Below are positions 46,461 through 53,156 of a DNA stretch of 64,000 bases, piece after piece. The notes below the pieces were generated by a model. It did not search any database, was not told where the DNA came from, and saw nothing but the letters and a program-made list of their open reading frames with translations. The position numbers were made by a program, and so were the translations under genes. Each line of letters opens with the position of its first letter. Within the stretch, counting starts at the first letter, position 1. Origin of the DNA: Elusimicrobiota bacterium (GTDB lineage Bacteria; Elusimicrobiota; UBA5214; JBBAAG01); the NCBI GenBank assembly GCA_041658405.1, contig JBBAAG010000008.1, positions 1 to 64,000 on the forward strand, in the 5' to 3' direction.

Positions 46461-46468
46461 AAAATATT

Positions 46469-46540
46469 GGGGAGGTTTGAGTGAAAACAATGAGGGTGTC
46501 TATGAATCACCTTTGAAGGTTCGATTCCCCTTACCTCCAC
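46469..46540 (+). pseudogene. tRNA/tmRNA 3'-end-like remnant, possible attachment site
   Basis: GGAGGT (46471-46476) and ACCTCC (46533-46538, followed by A) could form an acceptor stem, and the T-loop-like GGTTCGATTCC lies at 46518-46528. The D and anticodon arms are poorly formed, and the T stem does not pair fully, so this is not a working tRNA. The 3' end CCTTACCTCCAC is reminiscent of tmRNA ends. A T-run follows. It stands at the left border of the AT-rich island, where integrases often use tRNA or tmRNA ends. Confidence 0.35.
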
Positions 46541-46640
46541 TTTTTATTCCGTCGTGAACAATTCCTGGTTTTGACTTACCGTAAACATTTAGTAGAATAT
46601 TCTTATCTGATATTAGTGAATCTACGAAATGTGGGGTAGG

Positions 46641-46989
46641 ATGATGAATGCGAATAATTTGGTTAGAAATTTTACTCTCCGCGGTGTTCAAGTAATGTTT
46701 GACGATGATTTAGCAAAGCTCTATGGCGTTAATGTTAAACGGTTAAATGAGCAAGTAAAAAGGAATATTAATAGATTCCCAAAAGAGTTTATGTTTCAGC
46801 TTACTGAAGAAGAATACAACAATTTGAGGCCACAATTTGCAGCTTTAAGTTTAAGGTCGCAAAATGCGACCTTAAACAATAAGCGTGGTCAACATAGGAA
46901 ATATTTACCGTTTGCATTTACTGAACAAGGTGTTTCTATGCTTTCCGCTGTTTTAAACAGTGATACTGCGGTTAAAGTGAGTATTAAGA
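46641..46989 (+). pseudogene. ORF6N-domain protein, 3'-truncated
   Basis: The frame encodes a near-complete ORF6N domain: RGVQVMFDDDLAKLYGVNVK, RLNEQVKRNINRFPKEF and RKYLPFAFTEQGVSMLSAVL. ORF6N domains are found in phage and mobile-element DNA-binding or antirepressor proteins. The family continues past the segment AVKVSIK, but here the frame stops right after it, exactly where the short inverted-repeat element at 46990 begins; the stop codon (46992-46994) lies in that element. The gene was thus cut by insertion, losing its C terminus. Confidence 0.85.
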
Positions 46990-47107
46990 TGTGAGTTTAC
47001 ATCCAAAATTGACCCAGTTTTGAATCGAATTTGACCCAGGGGCATGTATTACTATAGCGTCGGCTGGTTCAAATACAGGTTGGGTCAATATTCAATGCAA
47101 TTTCACA
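46990..47107. mobile_element. Short IS21-end-like inverted-repeat element, copy 1
   Basis: The 118-base stretch starts TGTGAGTTTACATCC and ends with the near complement of a related sequence, finishing in CACA. Left end and reversed right end agree at about 21 of 27 positions, both reaching ATTGACCCA. A second ATTTGACCCAG lies inside the left end, giving multiple terminal repeats as in IS21-family ends, and TG...CA tips are present. No transposase gene lies within, so it is a solo or miniature form. No target duplication was found. It interrupts the ORF6N gene. Confidence 0.65.
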
Positions 47108-47130
47108 TACTAAGAAAGGGATTTGTGCTT

Positions 47131-47571
47131 ATGAACTATTTTACTTATAGATATTTATTATTTAAGCTGAATAAGCAGAAAGATAAACTTAATCGATCAT
47201 TTAATGAATTATCCAATAAAAATCCAAATAATGATACCAATGAATACCAGAACAAATTGGCTGACTTAGGTTATGAAGATAATTGTTTACAAGAAGATAT
47301 TGCTCTTCTAAAAACCCGATATCTTAGAGATCTTGCGAGTAAACTATCTTTACCTATTCCAGATTGGAAAGAAAACGAAATGTGGGAACAAGATGGTCAG
47401 CAGGGGCGCTATTATTTAACAAATAAGGGTATAACATATTTACGTGATTCGATTAGAAAAGAACAAAAGGAAAGTAAGGAAATAATTTTTCAGTGGGTAG
47501 CTTTTATCGTGGGAACAATAATAGGATTACTTGGAGCAATTACTGGTTTGGTTGCAGTGTATAAAAAGTAG
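47131..47571 (+). CDS. Unknown coiled-coil protein with C-terminal membrane helix
   Basis: The product has 146 residues from ATG 47131, supported by AAGAAAGGG upstream; the frame is open upstream to 47044, but that part is element sequence. It begins NYFTYRYLLFKLNKQKDKLN, a coiled-coil-like region, followed by a middle section with DWKENEMWEQDGQQGRYYLT, and ends with a hydrophobic helix (IIFQWVAFIVGTIIGLLGAI). I do not recognise the family. A single tail anchor suggests an inner membrane location. It is the first gene inside the island after the insertion element. Confidence 0.65.
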   Translation: MNYFTYRYLLFKLNKQKDKLNRSFNELSNKNPNNDTNEYQNKLADLGYEDNCLQEDIALLKTRYLRDLASKLSLPIPDWKENEMWEQDGQQGRYYLTNKGITYLRDSIRKEQKESKEIIFQWVAFIVGTIIGLLGAITGLVAVYKK

Positions 47572-47758
47572 TATAATATTCCCGTGAGCAAATACAAGCG
47601 TTCTAAAATACTTATGTTGTCAGTTTCTCTTGAATACGAATAAAAAGCCTATTTTATAAATAATAATAATAAAAATGGTATTTATTATAGTTTTCATTCG
47701 AGAAGAGGACTGTTTAGGGTGGCAATTATTTTTGTAGAATTATGATAAAGGGGACATT

Positions 47759-48079
47759 ATGAAAAAACTATGTATAGTATTGATTGTTTTAATACTATGT
47801 TCTGCAACTTATTTTACTACAGGTTTTTTCGTGGTTCAGCCTATTGGAGCCATACCCGATGGAGCAACAATATGGTATTGGCGATATGATACAAACATAC
47901 CATTTATTTCCTTGGTAGACGGGATTCTTTTAAGAGAAACGGGCTCAATTAATCTTTTAGGTAGGGCTATTGGATTAGCAGCAGTAAGCAAAAAATTGGA
48001 AGATAAAGTAATTGTGCGATTACCATACTGCAAATTGGCATATCTTGTCTCTACACGTGGTGCAGAATTTGATAAATAA
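47759..48079 (+). CDS. Small protein with N-terminal membrane anchor, unknown
   Basis: The 106-residue product begins MKKLCIVLIVLILCSATYF, a signal peptide or anchor, followed by a soluble part (GAIPDGATIWYWRYDTNIPF, VRLPYCKLAYLVS). AAAGGGG precedes the ATG. The family is not recognised. Its stop is directly followed, in the same frame, by a DUF5679 gene fragment (48086-48205); the stop separates the two. Confidence 0.55.
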   Translation: MKKLCIVLIVLILCSATYFTTGFFVVQPIGAIPDGATIWYWRYDTNIPFISLVDGILLRETGSINLLGRAIGLAAVSKKLEDKVIVRLPYCKLAYLVSTRGAEFDK

Positions 48080-48085
48080 TATTTT

Positions 48086-48205
48086 GAAAAAGAAGTAGAG
48101 ATTAAAGACGGCGTAGAGGTAGTCATGAAAAACGGTATGAAAGCGTTGAAAGGCGTATGCCCGGACTGCGGAACAAAAGTTTTTAGAATCATTGGGAAGA
48201 AATAA
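48086..48205 (+). pseudogene. DUF5679 zinc-ribbon gene fragment, copy 1 (5'-truncated)
   Basis: Translated directly it reads KEVEIKDGVEVVMKNGMKAL, then KGVCPDCGTKVFRIIGKK and a stop. It matches the intact copy at 51340-51486 from residue 11 to the end but lacks the start and the first CxxC. Many third-position differences suggest an old duplication rather than a recent one. Confidence 0.85.
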
Positions 48206-48340
48206 ATACTATTGATTTTTTTCGAACCAATGAGATATATTTTTATATAATTTAATGAAAAGCAAGAATATTAGTGAAAATTTTATTTAGAGGATAAATG
48301 AAGGATTTCGAATAATACATGTTAGTCATGAGAGGACAGA

Positions 48341-49240
48341 ATGATTAATTTCATCATTTTCAATGTCATTCTTTTATTTGCCGGTTTACTAGCTTTATTT
48401 ATCTTATCCATTGGTGTTATGGCATGCATAGCACCAATGGCACTGTTTGCGAAATCAGAGAATCCGCCAAAGATAGTCACGCTTCCTCTTTTGGGTATTG
48501 CAGGTGCTTATCAGATTTACTTTTGGTGCTTCTGGTCAGCTTTTTGTGTCGCAATGACGTTCAAATTTACTCAAAAACCCGAAGTAACATGGGATTGGTT
48601 GTATTGGATTACAGGATTTATGTGGTGCATCTCATTGATTAGTTGGCTGGCTTATAAGGAGGAGCAGAGCAGTAAGTCTCCTAAAGAGTCACATGGAATT
48701 GAAAAAGGAACAATACTCTATTCGTTTATTGCTATTATAGCCTTTTTGGCCTTCGCTTTTTTCCCCTCGCTCATTTTACCACCCTATGGCTGGGCATTGA
48801 AGGTGTTTGGATTGCACGGGTATGTTGGTGCTAAAAATGCCAGCAATAAAACAAACACTACTTCTAATTTGCCAGAGCAGTTTGTAGATGATAGGATAAC
48901 TTTTGCACAGGTAAAGCAACTTTTTAACGACGCAATGGATTTAACCAAGCCACCCGATAATTCTTGTAGACCTTTTGATATGCCCAAAGAACAAGAAGTT
49001 CAATTACGCGCTAAGCTTAATGAAGGTATAAGTTTGAGTAAAAAAATTGATGATAGCTTTCTTGATTATTTAAATGCTGATTTGAAAAATAATTTCCATA
49101 ATAAATATGTAAGAGGTTATGAATTAATTTTAGAAGGTTTAAATAGTGATACTTCTAATGAAAATTCTATAGGTGTAAAAAAACAGTTGGATGGTAGCAA
49201 ACTCATCAATGAATTTAATAAATGGTGGACACCATTATAA
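48341..49240 (+). CDS. Unknown membrane protein, island gene
   Basis: The 299-residue product has about four hydrophobic segments in the first 150 residues (IIFNVILLFAGLLALFILSI, LLGIAGAYQIYFWCFWSAFC, WLYWITGFMWCISLISWLAY, ILYSFIAIIAFLAFAFFPSL) and a soluble, charged C-terminal half. A GAGGAC sequence lies before the ATG. I do not recognise the family. Membrane protein with helical cytoplasmic part is a common layout for anti-phage effectors, but there is no direct evidence. Confidence 0.65.
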   Translation: MINFIIFNVILLFAGLLALFILSIGVMACIAPMALFAKSENPPKIVTLPLLGIAGAYQIYFWCFWSAFCVAMTFKFTQKPEVTWDWLYWITGFMWCISLISWLAYKEEQSSKSPKESHGIEKGTILYSFIAIIAFLAFAFFPSLILPPYGWALKVFGLHGYVGAKNASNKTNTTSNLPEQFVDDRITFAQVKQLFNDAMDLTKPPDNSCRPFDMPKEQEVQLRAKLNEGISLSKKIDDSFLDYLNADLKNNFHNKYVRGYELILEGLNSDTSNENSIGVKKQLDGSKLINEFNKWWTPL

Positions 49241-49250
49241 ATAAAGCTTG

Positions 49251-49269
49251 GCCGAAATAATTATTCGGC
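49251..49269. terminator. Possible hairpin terminator after the membrane protein gene
   Basis: GCCGAA (49251-49256) and TTCGGC (49264-49269) pair around ATAATTA, 10 bases after the stop codon. There is no T-run on either side, so it may be only a hairpin or a rho-assisted stop. Confidence 0.35.
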
Positions 49270-49375
49270 TTACCCAACATTAGGCAAATTTTCACACTAA
49301 CAAGGGGATACAAAACCCTTACCTGGTAGAAACAAATCGATTATAGCGCAAATAACGAGGTCGTTTTAGCGACGA

Positions 49376-49405
49376 TCCCCCAAAAACCCGACAGAATAAC
49401 ACAAG
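49376..49405 (+). repeat. Direct repeat A beside the TIGR02391-like gene
   Basis: TCCCCCAAAAACCCG followed by ACAGAATAACACAAG resembles the sequence at 50204-50234 (about 24 of 30 positions with one gap). The two copies have the same orientation and bracket the minus-strand gene at 49447-50130. They may be relics of how that gene was inserted. The similarity was found by eye. Confidence 0.45.
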
Positions 49406-49446
49406 ATAGCCGTATTCCAAAATACTTTGCCACAGTGAATTTAATA

Positions 49447-50130
49447 TTATTTATTTACTTTTGACTTTTCTATAATATCAAGCAATGTGTCAATATATAC
49501 ACATAATTTCAACGCATCTTCTCTTGTAAATTGGTCTGTAATATAATGATGTGTTGGATTTCTATAAGACATCATAATTCCTCGACAAATATGACATATT
49601 CCTGCGTGTTCGTCTTGATTATTAGAAACAATAATAATTGTTTTTGATAAATCTGTGTGTAGGGCTTTGTTTATAAGATTTACTCCAACGAAACATTTAT
49701 CCAACTTTGATTTGCTTCTAATTCTATCTTCTAGTATAAGAGTTGCCTGATTTATTACTCGGTCAAAATTTGCCGGTGCGGATAGGATGTCTGAACACCT
49801 GGATTTTAATTCTTCGTCTTTAATTGAATTATAAATACTACCAACTTCTACTATCTGTTCATTCACAGCATAACTATATTCTAAATAATTTATTAATTGT
49901 AAAAGTTTGTTTGTTAAATAGTTGCTTAACGTTTCAAGTGGATCACTATGAAGGGCCGATACGTTATTTAGTTTATAGGATGCTAAATCTTCTTCAAGTA
50001 TTTCGGCAAGTTTGTTCACGGTATTATTATAATCATCAACCACCTCAATTCTTATAAATTCTTGGGTAAAACAAAGCTCTTTTATTCCTTTTAATCTACC
50101 ATAACATTTTTTCAATTCTATAAAATTCAT
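49447..50130 (-). CDS. TIGR02391 (Ymh)-like protein with HEPN-type motif
   Basis: The 227-residue product has a C-terminal region like the TIGR02391 family: NFDRVINQATLILEDRIRSK, FVGVNLINKAL and the diagnostic MSYRNPTHHYITDQF, where RNPTHH fits the RNxxxH pattern of HEPN ribonucleases. The family is common in defence and mobile regions and often acts as a toxin-like or antiviral RNase, though activity is unproven here. The first 110 residues are helical with no match I recognise. It is the only minus-strand gene in the island, between two direct repeats, and has its own promoter. Confidence 0.75.
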   Translation of the reverse strand: MNFIELKKCYGRLKGIKELCFTQEFIRIEVVDDYNNTVNKLAEILEEDLASYKLNNVSALHSDPLETLSNYLTNKLLQLINYLEYSYAVNEQIVEVGSIYNSIKDEELKSRCSDILSAPANFDRVINQATLILEDRIRSKSKLDKCFVGVNLINKALHTDLSKTIIIVSNNQDEHAGICHICRGIMMSYRNPTHHYITDQFTREDALKLCVYIDTLLDIIEKSKVNK

Positions 50131-50169
50131 AAGCAGGTCCTTTCGGTTACTATTACTTTCTAAAATACA

Positions 50170-50180
50170 ATTATATCATA
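50170..50180 (-). promoter_or_regulatory. Extended -10 promoter for the TIGR02391-like gene
   Basis: On the minus strand TATGATATAAT forms a perfect extended -10, about 40 bases before the ATG at 50130. The same 11-base sequence stands before the metallo-hydrolase gene at 46450-46460. No clear -35 is seen. The gene's ribosome-binding site is AAAGGACC. Confidence 0.55.
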
Positions 50181-50203
50181 AAGTATTTTGAATATCAGGC
50201 AAA

Positions 50204-50234
50204 TCCCCCCGAAAACCCTACAAAACAAGACAAA
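50204..50234 (+). repeat. Direct repeat B beside the TIGR02391-like gene
   Basis: TCCCCCCGAAAACCC followed by TACAAAACAAGACAAA is the partner of the repeat at 49376-49405, in the same orientation, on the other side of the gene and its promoter. Confidence 0.45.
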
Positions 50235-50290
50235 CCCTTTCCGTCCGTACACCACCTGCACCTTTTTCAGTTCGTTCCATAAGAAATAAG

Positions 50291-50299
50291 TGGTATAAT
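50291..50299 (+). promoter_or_regulatory. Extended -10 promoter for the membrane protein at 50365
   Basis: TGGTATAAT matches the extended -10 consensus (TGnTATAAT), about 65 bases before the TTG start. A weak -35-like TTCGTT lies at 50271-50276, 17 bases upstream of TATAAT. Confidence 0.5.
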
Positions 50300-50364
50300 C
50301 TATAACATAAGCCCCAGGTACGCGTGCCGGGAGTTTGTACAAAAGTTTTAGAGGAGATTATCTA

Positions 50365-51297
50365 TTGTGTAGTTTATTGACTGTTACATTAAGTGGTGTT
50401 GTAGGCGCTGTTATAGGAGCTGTGATTACCTACTTTCTTGCACGGAAAAATACCTTTTTGAATAAAAAATCACAAGCAATAAGTCAACTAAAACTTGTAA
50501 AATCAGGGATAGAACAGGCAATTATAGAAATTTGTTGGTTACAAGCCCAATTGAAAACATTCAAACCCCCTACAAATAATCAAGATGTTACTGTGAATTT
50601 TACTTATAAAAAATTTGATACAGCTTTCTTTTCCCAAATTGACCGTCCTCTAATAATACAATACTGTGGCGAGCAATTAGAAAAAGATATTAATAGACTG
50701 AATAACACGCTTGAAGACTGGAATAATAACCATATAAACAACCTATTTGTGCCAGTTCCTACAGACCAGTGTGATTATATACATTTTAATTATGGTGAAG
50801 TTAGCAACTGCGTTGATTATCTAAATACAACCTGTACTGATGTAAAAAAAGCAATTTTAGATAAACTAACCAGTTTAGAACAAAATCGAATATTGTTTTA
50901 TCTGCAAATAGTATTCTTTAGTTTATTATTACTCATAATAAACTATTTGCTCGTGTGGTTTGAAGAAGTAATTTTGAAATTAAAAGCTCAACATGTTGCT
51001 TCTGTGATCAAAGGAATTCTAAATCCGGTTCTTCTGATTATGCTCTTAAACCTACTTAAATACCCAAAGAAAATCATTATTCCAATTTCCTACACAATGT
51101 ATTTCTTTTTTCTTATATCTATTTTAGGTTACATTGTTATTAATCTAACCCCAAGTAGCTCTGATGGTCCCACGGCACTTGCTGTTGTACTCTTGTTATC
51201 AAGCCTCCTTACCAATGTTATGTCTATGGTACTAAGTTGGATATATTATATTTATAATCAAAATCGAAGCAAAAAAGTGATTGTTACAGACCAATAA
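50365..51297 (+). CDS. Unknown multi-pass membrane protein, island gene
   Basis: From TTG at 50365 the product has about 310 residues; the start was chosen because AGAGGAG lies eight bases before it. There is one N-terminal helix (TLSGVVGAVIGAVITYFLAR), a helical cytoplasmic section of about 150 residues, and four C-terminal membrane segments. I recognise no family. The N-terminal GAVIGAV motif followed by a Lys-rich stretch is similar in layout to the small membrane protein of the restriction island (29301-29816). Confidence 0.65.
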   Translation: MCSLLTVTLSGVVGAVIGAVITYFLARKNTFLNKKSQAISQLKLVKSGIEQAIIEICWLQAQLKTFKPPTNNQDVTVNFTYKKFDTAFFSQIDRPLIIQYCGEQLEKDINRLNNTLEDWNNNHINNLFVPVPTDQCDYIHFNYGEVSNCVDYLNTTCTDVKKAILDKLTSLEQNRILFYLQIVFFSLLLLIINYLLVWFEEVILKLKAQHVASVIKGILNPVLLIMLLNLLKYPKKIIIPISYTMYFFFLISILGYIVINLTPSSSDGPTALAVVLLLSSLLTNVMSMVLSWIYYIYNQNRSKKVIVTDQ

Positions 51298-51339
51298 ATA
51301 TAATAATTGTTTAGGATAATATTGAGAAGGAGACCCCCA

Positions 51340-51486
51340 ATGTCCAAAGGCAGATGTATGAAATGTAAGAAAGAAGTTGAAATTAAGGATGGAGCGGAAG
51401 TCGTGATGAACAACGGTATGAAAGCGATGAAAGGCGTATGCCCGGACTGCGGAACCAAAGTCTTCCGGATCCTCGGGAAGAAATAG
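51340..51486 (+). CDS. DUF5679 zinc-ribbon protein, intact copy
   Basis: The 48-residue protein reads SKGRCMKCKKEVEIKDGAEV then VMNNGMKAMKGVCPDCGTKV and FRILGKK. Two CxxC knuckles (C6/C9 and C34/C37) form a small zinc ribbon, as in the DUF5679 family. GAGAAGGAG precedes the ATG. Function is unknown; small zinc ribbons of this kind may bind nucleic acid or partner proteins. Two broken copies lie in the same island at 48086-48205 and 52361-52415. Confidence 0.9.
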   Translation: MSKGRCMKCKKEVEIKDGAEVVMNNGMKAMKGVCPDCGTKVFRILGKK

Positions 51487-51500
51487 TTAAAAAAGAATAA

Positions 51501-52322
51501 ATGGATAAACAATTAGTTCGAAATAAAGCCGCAGAACTATCCGATGAGGAATTAATACAGATAATAAAACATGATTCCGCGGATTATGAGAAAGATGCGT
51601 TTTTAATTTATTTAGATGAAGCAAAGCGTAGGAAATTAGACGATATTAAAGATAGTACAAGGATAACTAAAAGGAATTCTAGTGATTACTTAGATTTTTC
51701 AACTCTTATTGAGTATGCAATAACAAACATTTATCAAATTAATAATATTGACGAGCTTACATCTCATTTTCAAACAACAATAAAAGATATCACTGAAGAA
51801 AGAAATAAAACAATAAAAGATCAAGCTGGAATATCGAGTCATTGTTTTGATTTAATCAATCCGTTTTTACCGTTTTTAGGGCAAGATACATATTTCTTTA
51901 AATTCCAGGAAGGGCAAAGATCATTTGGTGAATTTAGTTTAGATTTATTACCCGTTGATTCGAAAGAATTTCTTAATAATCAATTACGATTACTTGCAAA
52001 AATACCTACAACACAAAACAGTTACAAACAAGTAGTAAATATTAGAATTCAATTATTCTGTGACGGTATACTGTCCAATATGTGGCTTAAAAGCAAATAC
52101 AAGACAGTTTGTTCATATATAACTAAGAAATACGGCTCTCCAAATCAATCTCCTCTGGCGAATGAACCTTTAAACAATACACTACAATATTATGGTTCCG
52201 GAAATGTTAATTGTTGGTTTTTTAAAAAAAACGATACTAATTATTTAATATTGCTTAACTACTTTAAAGGGAAAATTGGATTAAGGGGGTATATTTCTTT
52301 TTCGGTTTCTGAGTTAGTTTAA
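51501..52322 (+). CDS. Unknown soluble protein, island gene
   Basis: The 273-residue product begins with a helical region (AAELSDEELIQIIKHDSADY, FLIYLDEAKRRKL) often seen at the N terminus of unrelated bacterial proteins. The rest, with FGEFSLDLLPVDSKEFLNNQ and YYGSGNVNCWFFKKNDTNYL, matches nothing I know. No membrane segment is evident. It starts 14 bases after the intact DUF5679 gene and may be co-transcribed with it. The stop is followed by the third DUF5679 fragment. Confidence 0.65.
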   Translation: MDKQLVRNKAAELSDEELIQIIKHDSADYEKDAFLIYLDEAKRRKLDDIKDSTRITKRNSSDYLDFSTLIEYAITNIYQINNIDELTSHFQTTIKDITEERNKTIKDQAGISSHCFDLINPFLPFLGQDTYFFKFQEGQRSFGEFSLDLLPVDSKEFLNNQLRLLAKIPTTQNSYKQVVNIRIQLFCDGILSNMWLKSKYKTVCSYITKKYGSPNQSPLANEPLNNTLQYYGSGNVNCWFFKKNDTNYLILLNYFKGKIGLRGYISFSVSELV

Positions 52323-52360
52323 GACACAACCATATAATTACAGTCAATGATCAAAATAGC

Positions 52361-52415
52361 ATGAAGAAAAACGGACTGCGGAACAAAGGTGTTCCGGATC
52401 CTCGGGAAGAAATAA
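52361..52415 (+). pseudogene. DUF5679 gene fragment, copy 3 (internal deletion)
   Basis: The sequence ATGAAGAAAAACGG is joined to ACTGCGGAACAAAGG, then TGTTCCGGATCCTCGGGAAG and AAATAA. It is the 3' end of the DUF5679 gene, with the middle missing; the join lies at CGG, which occurs at both ends of the missing part, so the loss of about 28 bases likely used that short homology. The final 40 bases match the intact copy closely. Confidence 0.8.
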
Positions 52416-52531
52416 GTATTTTTCTTGGAACTTTTTCGGAGAATAAGCGTCTAATACATATGAAAGGACTTTTAACGTATTGAATATTTAAATAAATAAG
52501 TACATTTTACAGCTTAAATATTAAAAGAGGG

Positions 52532-52559
52532 GGAAAAGGTGGCAAATCTTTTCCTTTTT
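52532..52559 (+). terminator. Intrinsic terminator-like hairpin with no obvious gene
   Basis: GGAAAAG (52532-52538) and CTTTTCC (52548-52554) form a 7-bp stem around GTGGCAAAT, followed by TTTTTG and more T bases. It points in the plus direction but no intact gene ends just upstream; the nearest upstream sequence is a DUF5679 fragment. It could end read-through transcripts or a small RNA. Confidence 0.6.
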
Positions 52560-52652
52560 GTTTTTAAGGAGGTTTTACTGAACTATTTGCCAGTTTCAAG
52601 TGTCTTATTAAGTGAAGGGTATTTTTAGGAGTATTTTAAGGAGGTAATAGGT

Positions 52653-52883
52653 ATGTCGAGAAAAGTTGTTTATGTCAATCCTGCAAAGGGTGGCAGTTGG
52701 GATGTAAAAAGCAGGGGAGCGGAAAAAGCAGCTGGTAATTTTGAAAACAAAAGCGATGCCGTTGGAAGGGCAAAAGAAATTGCCAAGAACGCACCTTTGG
52801 GCCAGGTGGTTATCAAAGGAGTTGACGGGAAAATACAGACCGAACACACTTACGGTAAAGACCCTTATCCGCCGAAAGGGTGA
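52653..52883 (+). CDS. DUF2188 small protein
   Basis: The 76-residue product reads VVYVNPAKGGSWDVKSRGAE then KAAGNFENKSDAVGRAKEIA, with GQVVIKGVDGKIQTEHTYG at the end, matching DUF2188, a small family of unknown function built from a beta-beta-alpha-beta pattern. AAGGAGGT precedes the ATG at good distance. It is the last gene of the island, just before the second inverted-repeat element. Confidence 0.85.
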   Translation: MSRKVVYVNPAKGGSWDVKSRGAEKAAGNFENKSDAVGRAKEIAKNAPLGQVVIKGVDGKIQTEHTYGKDPYPPKG

Positions 52884-52911
52884 ATTTTATAATCAGCTAT
52901 GGGCTTCTCTA

Positions 52912-53056
52912 TGTGAGTTTGCATCCAAAATTGACCCGTCTTTTGCATTGAATTATGACCATGGGTATATATAATTATAGCATTGGATAGTTTAAATACA
53001 CGCCGAGTCAATATTGGATGATATAGGTGGGTCAAAGTAGTATGCTGAATTGCACA
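52912..53056. mobile_element. Short IS21-end-like inverted-repeat element, copy 2
   Basis: This 145-base stretch starts TGTGAGTTTGCATCC, identical to copy 1 (46990-47107) at 24 of the first 25 bases after the initial T, and continues with AAAATTGACCC. Its right end, read in reverse, is TGTGCAATTC followed by TTTGACCCA, resembling the other tips. TG...CA ends are present. Repeats of the TTGACCC type occur at both ends, as in IS21-family ends. It lies directly upstream of the parA promoter and has no transposase. Confidence 0.65.
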
Positions 53057-53069
53057 TTAGGAACATAAG

Positions 53070-53099
53070 TTGATAAAACAGTAGTTGATAAGTTATAAT
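53070..53099 (+). promoter_or_regulatory. Promoter of parA
   Basis: TTGATA (53070-53075) and TATAAT (53094-53099) are separated by 18 bases, close to the sigma-70-type consensus. The site is about 58 bases before the parA ATG and 14 bases after the insertion-like element. Confidence 0.6.
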
Positions 53100-53156
53100 A
53101 CTAGTATTAAAGAGTATATTACTTATAGAAAAGGACGTATAAAAAAAATCAATTAA

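Noticed and set aside
46469..46540. Functional tRNA with anticodon ATG
   Set aside because: The anticodon arm can be drawn, but the T stem has two mismatches and no D arm is formed, so it was listed as remnant only.
49241..50365. Integron cassette array
   Set aside because: The repeats around the HEPN-like gene lack the inverted core sites of attC, no integrase is present and one gene is reversed.
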